Positions 8,381 to 17,613 are shown, counted from the first letter of the stretch. The stretch is 64,000 bases of DNA from Palsa-506 sp963709075 (GCA_963709075.1 CAVPUY010000002.1:372001-436000), one strand, 5' to 3'. Notes: generated by a model from the letters alone, not told the origin. Numbers and translations are program-made.

Positions 8381-10428
8381 ACGGGCTGGCCGGCGCGCTC
8401 GCCGCCGGGCTCGCCCTGCTGGCGGCCGCAGCCGCCCTCGACCTCGCCGCCGGGGCCAGGGTGCGCCGCCTGATGCCGGTGCCGTACCTGCTCGGCGCGG
8501 CCGGCTCCGCGTGCCTGGCCGCGGCCGGGGCGGGCGCGCTCGCCGGGCACCGGCCGCGGCTGTGGCCCGGCATGCTCGGGCCAGGCACCGCCGGCCTGGC
8601 CGCCGACCGGCTGTCCGGGCTGTTCCTGGTCATCACGTTCAGCGCGGCCACCGCCGTGTCGCTCGGGTTCGCCAGCTGGGCGGCCCGCGGCGGCCCGGGC
8701 CGCCGCGGGCTCGGCGCCAGCTACGCGCTCGCGCTGGGCGCTGTCGCGGTGTTCCTGACCGCCGGGGATGCCTTCACGCTGCTGTTTGCCTGGGAGACGC
8801 TTACTGTCGCGTTCTACCTGCTCGCCGGGTTCGAGCGGCAGCGGCCTGGCCGCCTCGGCGCGGCGCTGGTCACGTTCGCTTTCGGCAAGCTCAGCGGGGC
8901 GGCGCTGCTGGCCGGGCTGCTGCTGCTGGCCGCCCGATCGGGCTCGCTGGTGCTGGCCAGTTTCGCGCGTGTGCCCGGCGGCGCGGTACTCGCCACCGCG
9001 CAGGCGCTGCTGCTGCTCGGTTTCGCGGTCAAGGTCGGGCTGCTGCCCTTTCAGGTCTGGCTGCCGCGCGGCTATGCCGCCGCGCCCGGACCGGCCAGGG
9101 CCGTGATGGCGGGCGTGGCGGTCAACGTCGGCTTCTACGGCCTGTGGCGCACGCTCGCCCTGCTCGGCCCGCCGCCGGCCTGGCTGACCGGCCTGCTGCT
9201 GGCACTGGCCGGGGCCACCGCGGTGCTCGGCATCGCGCATGCCGCCGTGCAGACCAGCCTGCAGCGCATCATCGCCTATTCCAGCGTGGAGAACACCGGC
9301 CTGATCCTGGCCGGGTTCGGCGTGGCGCTGGTCGGCGCGACCGTTCGGGACCAGCACCTGGTCGCCGCCGGGCTGCTGGCCGCGACCCTCCAGGTGGTCG
9401 CGCACACGGCGGCGAAGTCGCTGCTGTTCACGGCCAGCGCCGGGATCGAGTCGCCCGCGGAGACCGGCGAGCTTGACGAGCTCAGCGGCATGGCGAGGCG
9501 GACGCCATGGAGCGGTACCGGGATGGCCATCGGCGGCCTCACCCTGGCCGGCCTGCCGCTGACCGCCGGGTTCGTCTCCGAGTGGTTCCTGCTCGAGGCG
9601 CTCATGCAGCAGTTCCGGGTGCCCGGGCTCGGCTTCCGGCTGGTGCTCGCGGTCACCGGCGCCGCGGTGGCGCTGACCGCAGGGTTCGCCGGGGTGACGT
9701 TCGTCCGGCTGATCGGCATGGTAGTCCTCGGTCAGCCGCGGTCCCGCGGAACCGTCAAGCGGCCGGAGCGTGACTACGGCCCGGCCGGCCGGGCGGCCAT
9801 CATCTTGCTGTCGGCGGGCTGCCTGGCGCTCGCCGCGCTCGCCCCGCTGGAGATCCGCGCGATCGCGGCCGGGCTCGCACCGATCGTGCCGGCCCCGGTC
9901 ACCGCCGCCGCGCTGAAGTCGCCCTGGGTGCTGCAGCCAGTGTTCGCCGGCTTCTCGATCCTGTCGCCCTCGTGGCTATGGATCGCCATGCCCGCCCTGT
10001 TCCTGATCGTCACGCTCCTGGCCTGGGCCGCCGCAGGCAGCCGGATGACCCGGGTGCGGCGGGTACCGCCATGGCGGTCGGCCACCGCGGGCGTGACGGG
10101 AGCCAGCCGGTATACCGCATTCGGCTTTGCCAACCCCACCCGCCGCGTGCTCGCGGCCGTGCTGCACACGCAGACCGAGGTCAGCCACATCGGGCCGGCC
10201 GAGGCCGGCGGACCGGGAGCACCGCCCGACCCGGCGGACCCGCACATCGAATACGCCTCGGACGTCATCGAGGTCACCGAGGAGTACCTCTACCGCCCGG
10301 TGCTGCGCCCGCTCGGCGCGGTTGTCCGGACCGTCAAGCGGCTCCAGTCCGGGCGCCTCGATGCCTACCTCGCTTACATGCTGATCGCGTTGCTCGCGGT
10401 GCTCGCGGTGGTGACCGCGCTGAGCTGA
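8377..10428 (+). CDS. HyfB/NuoL-M-like antiporter subunit
   Basis: An intact 683-residue hydrogenase-4 component B-type subunit. It has about 15 membrane helices with the proton-channel signatures LLFAWETLTVAFYLLAGF (Glu), FAVKVGLLPFQVWLPRGY (Lys), AYSSVENTGLILAGFGVAL and QVVAHTAAKSLLFTASAGI. The C-terminal extension ends in YLYRPVLRPLGAVVRTVKR, typical of HyfB, before a last helix. GTG 8377 overlaps the previous stop. It is last in this operon, whereas it is early in classical hyf operons. With HyfF it gives the complex two antiporter-like modules. No frameshift is seen. Confidence 0.87.
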   Translation: MNGLAGALAAGLALLAAAAALDLAAGARVRRLMPVPYLLGAAGSACLAAAGAGALAGHRPRLWPGMLGPGTAGLAADRLSGLFLVITFSAATAVSLGFASWAARGGPGRRGLGASYALALGAVAVFLTAGDAFTLLFAWETLTVAFYLLAGFERQRPGRLGAALVTFAFGKLSGAALLAGLLLLAARSGSLVLASFARVPGGAVLATAQALLLLGFAVKVGLLPFQVWLPRGYAAAPGPARAVMAGVAVNVGFYGLWRTLALLGPPPAWLTGLLLALAGATAVLGIAHAAVQTSLQRIIAYSSVENTGLILAGFGVALVGATVRDQHLVAAGLLAATLQVVAHTAAKSLLFTASAGIESPAETGELDELSGMARRTPWSGTGMAIGGLTLAGLPLTAGFVSEWFLLEALMQQFRVPGLGFRLVLAVTGAAVALTAGFAGVTFVRLIGMVVLGQPRSRGTVKRPERDYGPAGRAAIILLSAGCLALAALAPLEIRAIAAGLAPIVPAPVTAAALKSPWVLQPVFAGFSILSPSWLWIAMPALFLIVTLLAWAAAGSRMTRVRRVPPWRSATAGVTGASRYTAFGFANPTRRVLAAVLHTQTEVSHIGPAEAGGPGAPPDPADPHIEYASDVIEVTEEYLYRPVLRPLGAVVRTVKRLQSGRLDAYLAYMLIALLAVLAVVTALS

Positions 10429-10493
10429 TCGCCGGCCCGCGTTCTCGCCGTCAGCGGCCACGTGGCCGTGATCACAGTGCGGGGCGGCGGCAG

Positions 10494-10538
10494 TATTAGC
10501 TATTTATTCTATCGAAATAATCGTCTATGCTCCGGGAT
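10494..10538 (+). promoter_or_regulatory. AT-rich candidate promoter
   Basis: TATTAGCTATTTATTC and ATCGAAATAATCG form an abrupt AT-rich patch in a very GC-rich background, followed by TATGCT, which could be a -10 element. It lies directly before the start of the FAD-binding gene, so that mRNA may have little or no leader. Confidence 0.35.
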
Positions 10539-11951
10539 ATGCGCGGCTTCAGCCATACCGAGGACCGCGGGCCGGTCATCGCGGTCGTCGGCGGGGGGGC
10601 CAGCGGCACGCTGGCCGTCATTCACCTGCTCCGCGCCGCGGCCGCGCAGCAGTGCCCGCTGCGGATCGTGCTGATCGACCGGCATGGCCGCCACGGGCTT
10701 GGCCAGGCATACGGCACTACGCATCCTGATCACTTGCTGAACGCTCCGGCCGGCCAGATGAGCGCGCTGGCCGGCGACCCTGATCACCTGACTCGATGGG
10801 CCGCCGGGGCGGGCATCGCGGATGCCGGGTTCCTGCCCAGGCATCTCTATGGCCGCTACCTGCGTGACACGCTGGCAGCAGCGGAGCGGCTGGCGCAGCC
10901 GCTCTGCCGGGTCACGCCGGTCACCTCGGATGCCCTGGCGATCCGCCACAATGGCCGCGGCCGCCCGCTGCGGCTGCTGCTCGCCAATGGCTGCACCGAC
11001 GTCGACATTGCGGTGCTTGCGGTCGGCAACCCCGGGCCGGTGCCGCCGTTCCCGGCTCCGCGGAGCCACCGGTTCATCGCCGACCCCTGGGAGCCTGGTG
11101 CGCTGGACGGTGTCGGGGACGGCAGCCCGGTGATCGTGGTGGGCACCGGACTCACCATGCTGGATGTGGCCATCGCGGCGACCAGCGGCAACCGGGACAC
11201 CATCGTGCATGCGGTGTCCCGGCACGGGCTGCTCCCGCGCGCTCACCGGGTTCCGGCCGGAGCAGGCAGCGAGATCTGGCTGCCCGCCCTCTCCGACGCG
11301 GGCCCGGTCCGGCTGGCGGAGCTCATGTGGCAGGTCCGTGCCTCGATGGCCACCCGCCGGGCGTGCTGGCCAGACGTGATCGATGCGCTTCGGCCGCATG
11401 TTCCCGGCCTCTGGCAGCGGATGCCGGCCAGCGACAAGCGCCTTTTCCTCCGCCATGTTGCCCGGTACTGGGAAGTGCACAGGCACCGCGCGCCGCCAGC
11501 GACCGCTCGCAGGATTGCCGAGCTGCGGTGCACCGGGAGGCTGTCGGTGCACCGGGGGAGCGTGACCTCAGTCGCCGGGCAAGCCAGGCGGCTGACCGTC
11601 CGCATCGACCAGGACGGCACCACGGCCGAGCTGGCCGCGGGCTGGCTGATCAACGGAACCGGGCCGGCCGCTGACATCACCCGCGCGGCCGGCCCGCTGC
11701 TGCGTGACCTCTTCGGCAGCGGGCTGGCCCGGCCGGATCCGCTGCGGCTCGGGATCGGCGCCGACCCGGCCGGCGCCGTGCTCGACGCCGCCGGGCGGCC
11801 AAGCAGCACCATTTTCACCCTCGGCCCGCCGCTGCGCGGGCTCTGGTACGAGACGACGGCAATCGCGGAGATCCGCGGCCAGGCCGCCGCCCTTGGCCGC
11901 CGCCTGACCGCCGGAAGCCAGGCGCGCCAGCGCCCGGGCAATGCGGCCTGA
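10527..11951 (+). CDS. FAD/NAD(P)-binding protein (PF13454-like)
   Basis: A 474-residue intact flavoprotein-like protein. An N-terminal Rossmann motif VIAVVGGGASGTLAVIHLL lies near residues 17-35, the conserved GLGQAYGTTHPDHLLNAP follows, and a second dinucleotide motif PVIVVGTGLTMLDVAIAA is in the middle. This architecture matches the FAD-NAD(P)-binding family (HI0933/YdhS-like), whose reactions are mostly unknown. ATG 10527 is used; ATG 10539 (four codons later) is an equally plausible start. The gene is monocistronic and converges on the MOSC fusion gene. Confidence 0.78.
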   Translation: MLRDMRGFSHTEDRGPVIAVVGGGASGTLAVIHLLRAAAAQQCPLRIVLIDRHGRHGLGQAYGTTHPDHLLNAPAGQMSALAGDPDHLTRWAAGAGIADAGFLPRHLYGRYLRDTLAAAERLAQPLCRVTPVTSDALAIRHNGRGRPLRLLLANGCTDVDIAVLAVGNPGPVPPFPAPRSHRFIADPWEPGALDGVGDGSPVIVVGTGLTMLDVAIAATSGNRDTIVHAVSRHGLLPRAHRVPAGAGSEIWLPALSDAGPVRLAELMWQVRASMATRRACWPDVIDALRPHVPGLWQRMPASDKRLFLRHVARYWEVHRHRAPPATARRIAELRCTGRLSVHRGSVTSVAGQARRLTVRIDQDGTTAELAAGWLINGTGPAADITRAAGPLLRDLFGSGLARPDPLRLGIGADPAGAVLDAAGRPSSTIFTLGPPLRGLWYETTAIAEIRGQAAALGRRLTAGSQARQRPGNAA

Positions 11952-12061
11952 GCCGTCAGCGCCGGCTAGGGCAGGCGAAGCACCAGCACGCGGATGGTCA
12001 TCGGCCGGCCCGGCGCGGCGGGCCTGGCAGGCCCGGCTCGGGCGGGCCTGGCGCGCGCCGG

Positions 12062-13834
12062 TCACAGGTCAAGGACAAGGTCGTCACGTGGCTGCGAGCA
12101 GCAGATGAGCGCGCTGCCTGCGGCGGGGTCGTCGACCGGGTCGGGGGAGTAGCTGACCGCTCCGGCCAGCACGGCGGTCTCGCACGTGTGGCACACCCCG
12201 GTTCGGCATGACCACCGCACCGGCACGTCGCAGGCTTCGGCGAACTCGAGCAAGCTGGCGTAACCGGGATCCCACGCCGCGGTCAGGTCGCTGCGCGCGA
12301 AGGCGACCCTGGGGCCGCTGGCGGGCCGGCCGGGCGGCGGGTGCGGCGGCCTGGCCGCCGCGGCCGTGATGCCGGGCGTCTGGGACGGCCCGGCGCCGAA
12401 GATCTCCGTGCGGATGCGAGCGGCCTGGAGGCCGGCCGCGACCAGCGCAGCGGACATGTCTGCCATGAACGCGGCGGGCCCGCACAGGTAGGCGTCGGCG
12501 CCGGCGGGCAGGCCCAGGCCGGCCAGGACGGACGCGGACAGGCGTCCCGCCGTCTGGTAATCGCGGCCCAGGATGTCGCCCGGGGCCGGGCTGCTGTAGC
12601 AGACATGGCGGTGCGCGCTGGGAAGAGCGGCCAGCAGGGACCGTGACTCGGCCGCGAACGGCTCATCGGCCCGGCTGCGCGCCCCGTGCAGCCACCAGAT
12701 GTCCCGGCCGGAGCGGTCAGCGGCCAGCGCGTGCAGCATGGCGAGCACCGGCGTCGCGCCGACCCCCGCGCTGATCAGCAGAACCGGCGCCGCTCCCGGG
12801 CGCAGGGTGAAGGTGCCGCGCGGCGCGGCTGCCTCCAGCACGTCACCCGCCCGCACCCGGGTATGCAGGAACTGGCTTCCGGCGCCGCCGCGCTCCCGCT
12901 TGACGCTGATCCGGTACTGATCGGCGCCCGGCGCCCCCGACAGCGAGTAGCTGCGCAGCAGCGGCAGGCCGGCCGGGTCAGGGCGCAGGCGCAGAGTCAG
13001 GAACTGCCCCGGCAGGGCCGGCGGCACGCTCGCGCCGCGGGGATCGGCCAGCTGAATCGAGACCACCGTGTCGCTCTCCCGGCCGGTCGCGGTCACGGTC
13101 AGCGGCCGGAACCCCGGCCAGGCCGGCGGCGGGCTCGCCGCCGTCAGGCCCGCGTTCCCCGCGGGCTGCGCTGGCTGGTCGAGCAGCGCACCGAAGGAGG
13201 TCTTCCAGCCGCCGCTGAGCGCCGGGATGCGCAGCGCCCGCAGCACCTGCTGGCGCGGATGGCCGGGCAGGTAAAGCAGAGCGTCGATCTCCGCGACCGT
13301 CATCTCCTCCGGGCCGGAGGCGACCTTGACGATCTCGTCCCCGGCCTGCACCGCGCCCTCGGTCAGCACGCGGAAGTAGAACCCGGGCCGGTGATGGGAG
13401 ACCAGCAGCGCCGGGACGCGAGGATCATCCAGCCGGATGCCCACCCGGTAGCAGGTAACCCGCGGCTGGGTCACCTCGAACACAGCGCCGCCGATCCGGT
13501 ACCGATCGCCGATGCACACCTGGTCGTCGGCCAGGCCGTCGACGGTGAAGTTCTCCCCGAACTGCCCGTAGCCGAAGTCGCTGCGGCCCAGCTGCTCCTG
13601 CCAGTACCGGTAGGACCCGATCTGATAGACGAACACCGCCCGCTGCTCGCCGCCGTGCCCGGCCAGGTCTCCCTGGCCGTCGCCGTCGATATTGAGCCGC
13701 CGCGCCATCCGCGGCCCGGCCACCGGCTTCTTCCACACCGCCGTGCGCACCGTCCTGCCGTGCCAGGTCACGTCCTGCGGCATGCCCACGTTGACCGAAA
13801 GCAGGACGCCGGCCCGCGGCACGGAAGTAACCAT
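12062..13834 (-). CDS. MOSC - ferredoxin reductase - [2Fe-2S] ferredoxin fusion
   Basis: The 590-residue protein has three parts. Residues 1-200 are a YiiM-type MOSC domain (GDLAGHGGEQRAVFVYQ, FGENFTVDGL, RVTCYRVGIRL), which in the family binds molybdenum or sulfur species. Residues ~240-490 are an FNR-like reductase (LRSYSLSGAP for flavin, LISAGVGATPVLAML for nucleotide). The last ~85 residues are a plant-type ferredoxin with CRTGVCHTC and a fourth Cys in ALICCSQPRD. It probably feeds electrons from NAD(P)H to the MOSC domain, possibly for reduction of N-hydroxylated compounds (inference). It is intact. Confidence 0.85.
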   Translation of the reverse strand: MVTSVPRAGVLLSVNVGMPQDVTWHGRTVRTAVWKKPVAGPRMARRLNIDGDGQGDLAGHGGEQRAVFVYQIGSYRYWQEQLGRSDFGYGQFGENFTVDGLADDQVCIGDRYRIGGAVFEVTQPRVTCYRVGIRLDDPRVPALLVSHHRPGFYFRVLTEGAVQAGDEIVKVASGPEEMTVAEIDALLYLPGHPRQQVLRALRIPALSGGWKTSFGALLDQPAQPAGNAGLTAASPPPAWPGFRPLTVTATGRESDTVVSIQLADPRGASVPPALPGQFLTLRLRPDPAGLPLLRSYSLSGAPGADQYRISVKRERGGAGSQFLHTRVRAGDVLEAAAPRGTFTLRPGAAPVLLISAGVGATPVLAMLHALAADRSGRDIWWLHGARSRADEPFAAESRSLLAALPSAHRHVCYSSPAPGDILGRDYQTAGRLSASVLAGLGLPAGADAYLCGPAAFMADMSAALVAAGLQAARIRTEIFGAGPSQTPGITAAAARPPHPPPGRPASGPRVAFARSDLTAAWDPGYASLLEFAEACDVPVRWSCRTGVCHTCETAVLAGAVSYSPDPVDDPAAGSALICCSQPRDDLVLDL

Positions 13835-14020
13835 CAGCTCAGCTCCTCAGGGCAGTGGCCAGCCGGACCTGGCTTACCGAAGCAGTCTGGCAAATGCGGG
13901 CCGCCCGCCGGTGAGCCAGGCGGTGAATCGTCACAAGAAACAACCACAAGCCAGATCGGAAACGGGATGCCGGGGGCCGGTGCGGCCCGGCAATCCGCCG
14001 CGGCCTGCCCGGCCCGCCAG

Positions 14021-14635
14021 TCAGGCTTTCCTGGCCGAACTGAACACCAGGACGTACTCCTCAACCGCGCGGATCGCGCAATCCGCCGCCGCTGCGGAAG
14101 CGATCCTGACCACCGCCGCAGCGCTCGGGCTAGCGGCCAGCGCGGCCGGGTCCTGCCACCCGGTCTCGCTGATCAGGTGCCCGGAAGCCGGGTCGGCGAA
14201 CAGCAGCGCGCTGCGGAAGCCGGCCGCCTCGGCCAGCCACGGCACGGCGGTATCCCCGAACGCCTCGACGGCGTCATCGAACCCTGACGGCCCGACCTCC
14301 ATCCGGGTCAGCCGGACCGCCGCACCGCCGCGCAACGACGCCTCCCGCTCGAAAACCGGAACCCGGTAGCGCTCGGCAGCGACCGCTGCGCTGACCCGCC
14401 TGGCCACTTCGTCACGAATGGGCACTACCGCCTTCTCGCTGTCCGCAGCCGCATAGTCCGACGCCCAGAACGACTCGAGTACCACGGCACCGGACTCCGG
14501 GTTCGCCAGCAGCGACATCCCCAGATTGCCCGGCAGCCTCTGCACCGCCGGGCGGACTTCGCCCTCGACGTACTTGACGGACTCGCCAAGCAGCAGCGGA
14601 TCCGCGGTGATCAGGTCAAGCCGGACGTGCAACAC
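14021..14635 (-). CDS. Hypothetical protein, dimeric alpha-beta-barrel (ABM-like)
   Basis: I prefer the GTG at 14633-14635 because GGAG lies about 12 bases upstream, giving 204 residues; an open frame extends upstream to 14719. The sequence reads as two similar ~95-residue halves: a first with GNLGMSLLANPESGAVVLES and a second with AGFRSALLFADPASGHLISE. This is the pattern of duplicated antibiotic-monooxygenase-like barrels. There are no catalytic residues I can name. It probably binds a small molecule or heme-like ligand in a central cleft, but that is inference. Confidence 0.55.
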   Translation of the reverse strand: MLHVRLDLITADPLLLGESVKYVEGEVRPAVQRLPGNLGMSLLANPESGAVVLESFWASDYAAADSEKAVVPIRDEVARRVSAAVAAERYRVPVFEREASLRGGAAVRLTRMEVGPSGFDDAVEAFGDTAVPWLAEAAGFRSALLFADPASGHLISETGWQDPAALAASPSAAAVVRIASAAAADCAIRAVEEYVLVFSSARKA

Positions 14636-14747
14636 AGTTACTCCTACTCCCCGCGGCCAGGAGCGATCTCCGGCAGTGGCCCGGCTGCCCTCCGCCGCCG
14701 TCACCAGCAGGTGCGCCACTCAACGCTTCCCCGCGGCCGCGGACGTG

Positions 14748-15674
14748 TCAAGCTGACGGATTCCTGGGTCCGGGCCGGACGGCCCGGATCAGCAGGTACT
14801 CGATGATCCGGCGCCGCCACAGCAGCCCCACCTGCCAGAGCAGCACGCGGGCAGCGGCCCGCTGCCCAGCCGGCGCGGCAGGCGCGGTCCGCAGCCGCTG
14901 CCCGATCAGCCGGAGTGCCGGGGCGATGACGCGATCGCCACACACGGTGACCGCCACGTCAGCAAAGCCGGCCGCGCGAGCGGCCCCGGCAATCTGATTC
15001 GCCGTCATGGCCGCGCTCGGCCGCAGCCCGAAGACCCGCAGCTGGGTGAGGCCAGACACCAGTTCCAGCGGACCGGCAGGCAGCCGCTCGGCCGAGATGT
15101 CGGAGATGCTCAGCACCCCGCCAGGCCGCAGTACCCGGAAGCACTCGTCGAAGAATGCCCGGCGCGAGCGGAAGTGGAATGCCGCCTCCACGCTGATCAC
15201 GCCGTCAACGCTCTGGCCGGCCACCGGCAGCCGGGTGGCGTCGCCGGCCACCGGCAGCGCGCCCGCCGCGCTGAGCCGGTCACGGCCGGCTGACAGCTGC
15301 CATTCGGTGATGTTCACCGCGACCAGCCGGCCCGGGCGCAGGACTTCCGCGATGACCGGATCTTGCGTGCCGAGGCCGTTCCCGACGTCGAGTATCACCC
15401 CAGCGGACGGCAGCGGAGACGCTACCGCCTGCACCAGCCTGCGGCAGGCCGCCGCGGCCTCATCCGCAGTGCCCGGCCCCTCCCACAGGCCCAGGTTCAG
15501 CCATCCCGGTGCCGGGGCGAGGAAGAAGTCCGAGCCGATGCTCTCATACACCCGCGCGGCGGGATTCCGGTCCTGCCTGAGGACCCCGGCGATGTGGCGC
15601 AGGTGCTGGCACGTCCAGCCGGGCCCCGCGGCGTCAGTTGGCATCTCGCGCACCAGCATACGGGCAGGCAGCAT
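14748..15674 (-). CDS. Class I SAM-dependent methyltransferase
   Basis: A 308-residue protein with an N-terminal helical part (about 1-90) and a Rossmann-fold methyltransferase core. Motif I is VILDVGNGLGTQDPVIAEVL, a motif II acidic residue sits in VAVNITEWQLSAGRD, and the post-motif LRPGGVLSISDISAERLP is present. The ubiE/cyclopropane/MPBQ-like layout suggests a small-molecule or polyketide methyltransferase. The C-terminus carries a basic RRRIIEYLL stretch. It is divergent from hsp20 and intact; its substrate is unknown. Confidence 0.75.
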   Translation of the reverse strand: MLPARMLVREMPTDAAGPGWTCQHLRHIAGVLRQDRNPAARVYESIGSDFFLAPAPGWLNLGLWEGPGTADEAAAACRRLVQAVASPLPSAGVILDVGNGLGTQDPVIAEVLRPGRLVAVNITEWQLSAGRDRLSAAGALPVAGDATRLPVAGQSVDGVISVEAAFHFRSRRAFFDECFRVLRPGGVLSISDISAERLPAGPLELVSGLTQLRVFGLRPSAAMTANQIAGAARAAGFADVAVTVCGDRVIAPALRLIGQRLRTAPAAPAGQRAAARVLLWQVGLLWRRRIIEYLLIRAVRPGPRNPSA

Positions 15675-15836
15675 CAGGACCCGCTGGCCGGCCCGGGCCG
15701 GCTCCCCGCGGCCGCGGCTCTGGCCGGCCCTGACGGTTCCGGCCCCCGGATTGCGGGAAAGCGGGTACTGCGCCCTCTTGCCCGCGGGCGAGCCTGGGTG
15801 TCATATTGCGTTGCCAACCCTAAAAGCGGAGGAGTC

Positions 15837-16256
15837 ATGGCCAAACTGCCGCGCCCCCAGCCACCCGCGATGTTCCGCACCATGTTCCCGGACCTGACCG
15901 ACTGGCTCGACTCACCCTGGAGCACCCCGCCGTTCACATTCCGGGTCGAGGAAGCCGTCACGGACGACCGGTACGTGATCCGGGCCGAGCTTCCCGGCCT
16001 GGACCCGGAAGCGGACATCGAGGTCACCGTCGACGACAGGACCCTGACGATCCACGCCGAGCGCCGCCAGCGAAGCAGCGAACCGCACCGCTCAGAGTTC
16101 CGCTACGGCTCGCTCACCCGCACGGTCAGGCTCCCCGCCAAGATCGACGCGAACGATGTCACCGCCCGCTACGAGAAGGGAATCCTCGAGGTCAGCCTCC
16201 CGATACCGGCGGAGAAGCCAGAAGGCAAGCGGGTCTCGATCGAGAAAGCGGACTGA
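15837..16256 (+). CDS. Hsp20 / alpha-crystallin small heat-shock protein
   Basis: A 139-residue holdase chaperone. The alpha-crystallin domain spans about residues 40-130: DRYVIRAELPGLDPEADIEV, DRTLTIHAERR, then GSLTRTVRLP and YEKGILEVSLPIP. The C-terminal tail KRVSIEKAD is short. The start is chosen by GCGGAGGAG five to ten bases upstream. No clear HAIR or CIRCE element is visible in the ~160 bp separating it from the divergent methyltransferase. It is intact. Confidence 0.9.
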   Translation: MAKLPRPQPPAMFRTMFPDLTDWLDSPWSTPPFTFRVEEAVTDDRYVIRAELPGLDPEADIEVTVDDRTLTIHAERRQRSSEPHRSEFRYGSLTRTVRLPAKIDANDVTARYEKGILEVSLPIPAEKPEGKRVSIEKAD

Positions 16257-16268
16257 GTTCCACGGGCC

Positions 16269-16946
16269 TCAGACCGGGATGGCGCCCCCGGAGATGAGGT
16301 GCGCCGCCGGCGAGGCGAGGTACAGGTAGGCCTGCGCGATGTCGGGGATCCCGGGCCAGGAGGCGTGGTCCGCGTCGGGCATGGCGGCGCGGTTGGCCGG
16401 GGTGTCGATGATGGACGGCACGACGCAGTTCACCGTGATGCCGGTTCCCCTGGTCTCCTCGGCCGCCATCGAGACCAGGTGCAGCACGCCGAGCTTGCTG
16501 ACCGAGTACGCGAAGTGGCTGCCCCTGGTGACCTGGGCCGCCCGGCTGGCGGTATGCACGATCCGGCCCTGGCCGGCCGCCGCCATCCGGCGCAGCGCGT
16601 GCTTGGTCACCAGTGCGGCGCTGACCAGGTTCAGCTCGAGCTGGCCGGTGAGCACGGCCGGGTCCAGCTCGGTCAGCGGCGCGTAGGCGGCGAACCCGCC
16701 CACCGTATTCACTACCGCCCACGGCGGCGGGCCCTGGTCAAACAGCCCGCCGAGCGCAGCATCGTCCAGCACGTCCACCGCACGGTAGCTGACCCCGCCG
16801 AGCTGGCGGCCGGCCGCGGGCAGCGTCTTGTCGACGCCGGTGACCCCGGCGCCAGCGGCAGCGAACGCGCTGACCAGGCCGGCGCCGAGGGCACCGGCGG
16901 CGCCGATCACGATCACCGTCCGGTCGGCGTAATCCTTGTCCGGCAT
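16269..16946 (-). CDS. SDR-family oxidoreductase
   Basis: A 225-residue classical short-chain dehydrogenase. It has the cofactor motif VIVIGAAGALGAGL at the N-terminus, the central VVNTVGGFAAY (in place of NNAG), the active-site region with YSVSK, and VNCVVPSIIDTPANR. Family members reduce or oxidize carbonyl/hydroxyl substrates with NAD(P)(H). The variant NTVGG instead of NNAG makes it a divergent SDR. It converges on hsp20 with a 12-bp gap and is intact. Confidence 0.85.
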   Translation of the reverse strand: MPDKDYADRTVIVIGAAGALGAGLVSAFAAAGAGVTGVDKTLPAAGRQLGGVSYRAVDVLDDAALGGLFDQGPPPWAVVNTVGGFAAYAPLTELDPAVLTGQLELNLVSAALVTKHALRRMAAAGQGRIVHTASRAAQVTRGSHFAYSVSKLGVLHLVSMAAEETRGTGITVNCVVPSIIDTPANRAAMPDADHASWPGIPDIAQAYLYLASPAAHLISGGAIPV

Positions 16947-17157
16947 CTCAGTTCTCCCCGGCGCTCGGATGGGACCGCAACGGTATCGCAGCCGGGCCTG
17001 CGGCCGCGCGGCGGTCCGCGGCCTGGTACCCGGCCCGTGGACAGCGCGATCAGGCGGCGTTACGTTGGTGCGGCAGCACCCAGCCTGCCTGCGTCATCAC
17101 TGGCCCCCGCGCGCCGGAACTGGGCAACGAGGACAAGCGCACTTTCAGGAGGACCAG

Positions 17158-17613
17158 TTGAGGAAGATCACCGCTTTGCTGGCCGCCGGGGCGCTCACCC
17201 TGGCATCGCTGCTCACCGCCGCCCCCGCGGTCGCTGCAGCTCATCCGACGGTTGCTTACGGCGTGCCGTTCGGCCACAGTGGCAGCAACTTCACCGACGG
17301 CAGGGTAGCGCCGAGAGGCCGGCTGGTATGGACCGGCGACGGCAGCGCCTGGTTCTCCCGCATGCGCTGGCAGAGCTGGTCCCGCTACAGCGCGAGGGGG
17401 TCGGCCAAGGTGCACGTCCGGACATGCTTCGGGAGCTGCTTCCGCTACATGACCGAGCACACGCTGCTGCATTTCCACCGGGTACGGCGGCATCACGGCC
17501 AGCGGTACTTCACTCGCCTGCACTTCCACCTGCGGCACAAGGTCGCCGGGCTGAGATCAGGAACGCTGCATTTCTTCCATGAAGGCATTCCGGCCTGGTT
17601 CAACGCGGGGTAG
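17158..17613 (+). CDS. Secreted hypothetical protein
   Basis: This 151-residue protein starts at TTG 17158, chosen because AGGAGG precedes it by about five bases. The signal peptide is clear: basic MRKI, a hydrophobic TALLAAGALTLASLL core and an AVAAAHP cleavage area near residue 27. The mature part is rich in His, Arg, Phe and Trp, with one close Cys pair (CFGSC) that may form a disulfide. No known family is recognised. The role is probably extracellular or cell-wall associated. Confidence 0.6.
   Translation: MRKITALLAAGALTLASLLTAAPAVAAAHPTVAYGVPFGHSGSNFTDGRVAPRGRLVWTGDGSAWFSRMRWQSWSRYSARGSAKVHVRTCFGSCFRYMTEHTLLHFHRVRRHHGQRYFTRLHFHLRHKVAGLRSGTLHFFHEGIPAWFNAG

Noticed and set aside
11990..12060. 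Short GGGCCTG/CAGGCCC palindromes between the FAD and MOSC genes as a terminator
   Set aside because: The loop would be one base and several overlapping alternatives exist in GC-rich text; not convincing as a single hairpin.
12686..14287. Plus-strand open frame of about 533 codons opposite the MOSC fusion
   Set aside because: Composition is that of a complement frame; the minus-strand fusion has clear domains over the same DNA.
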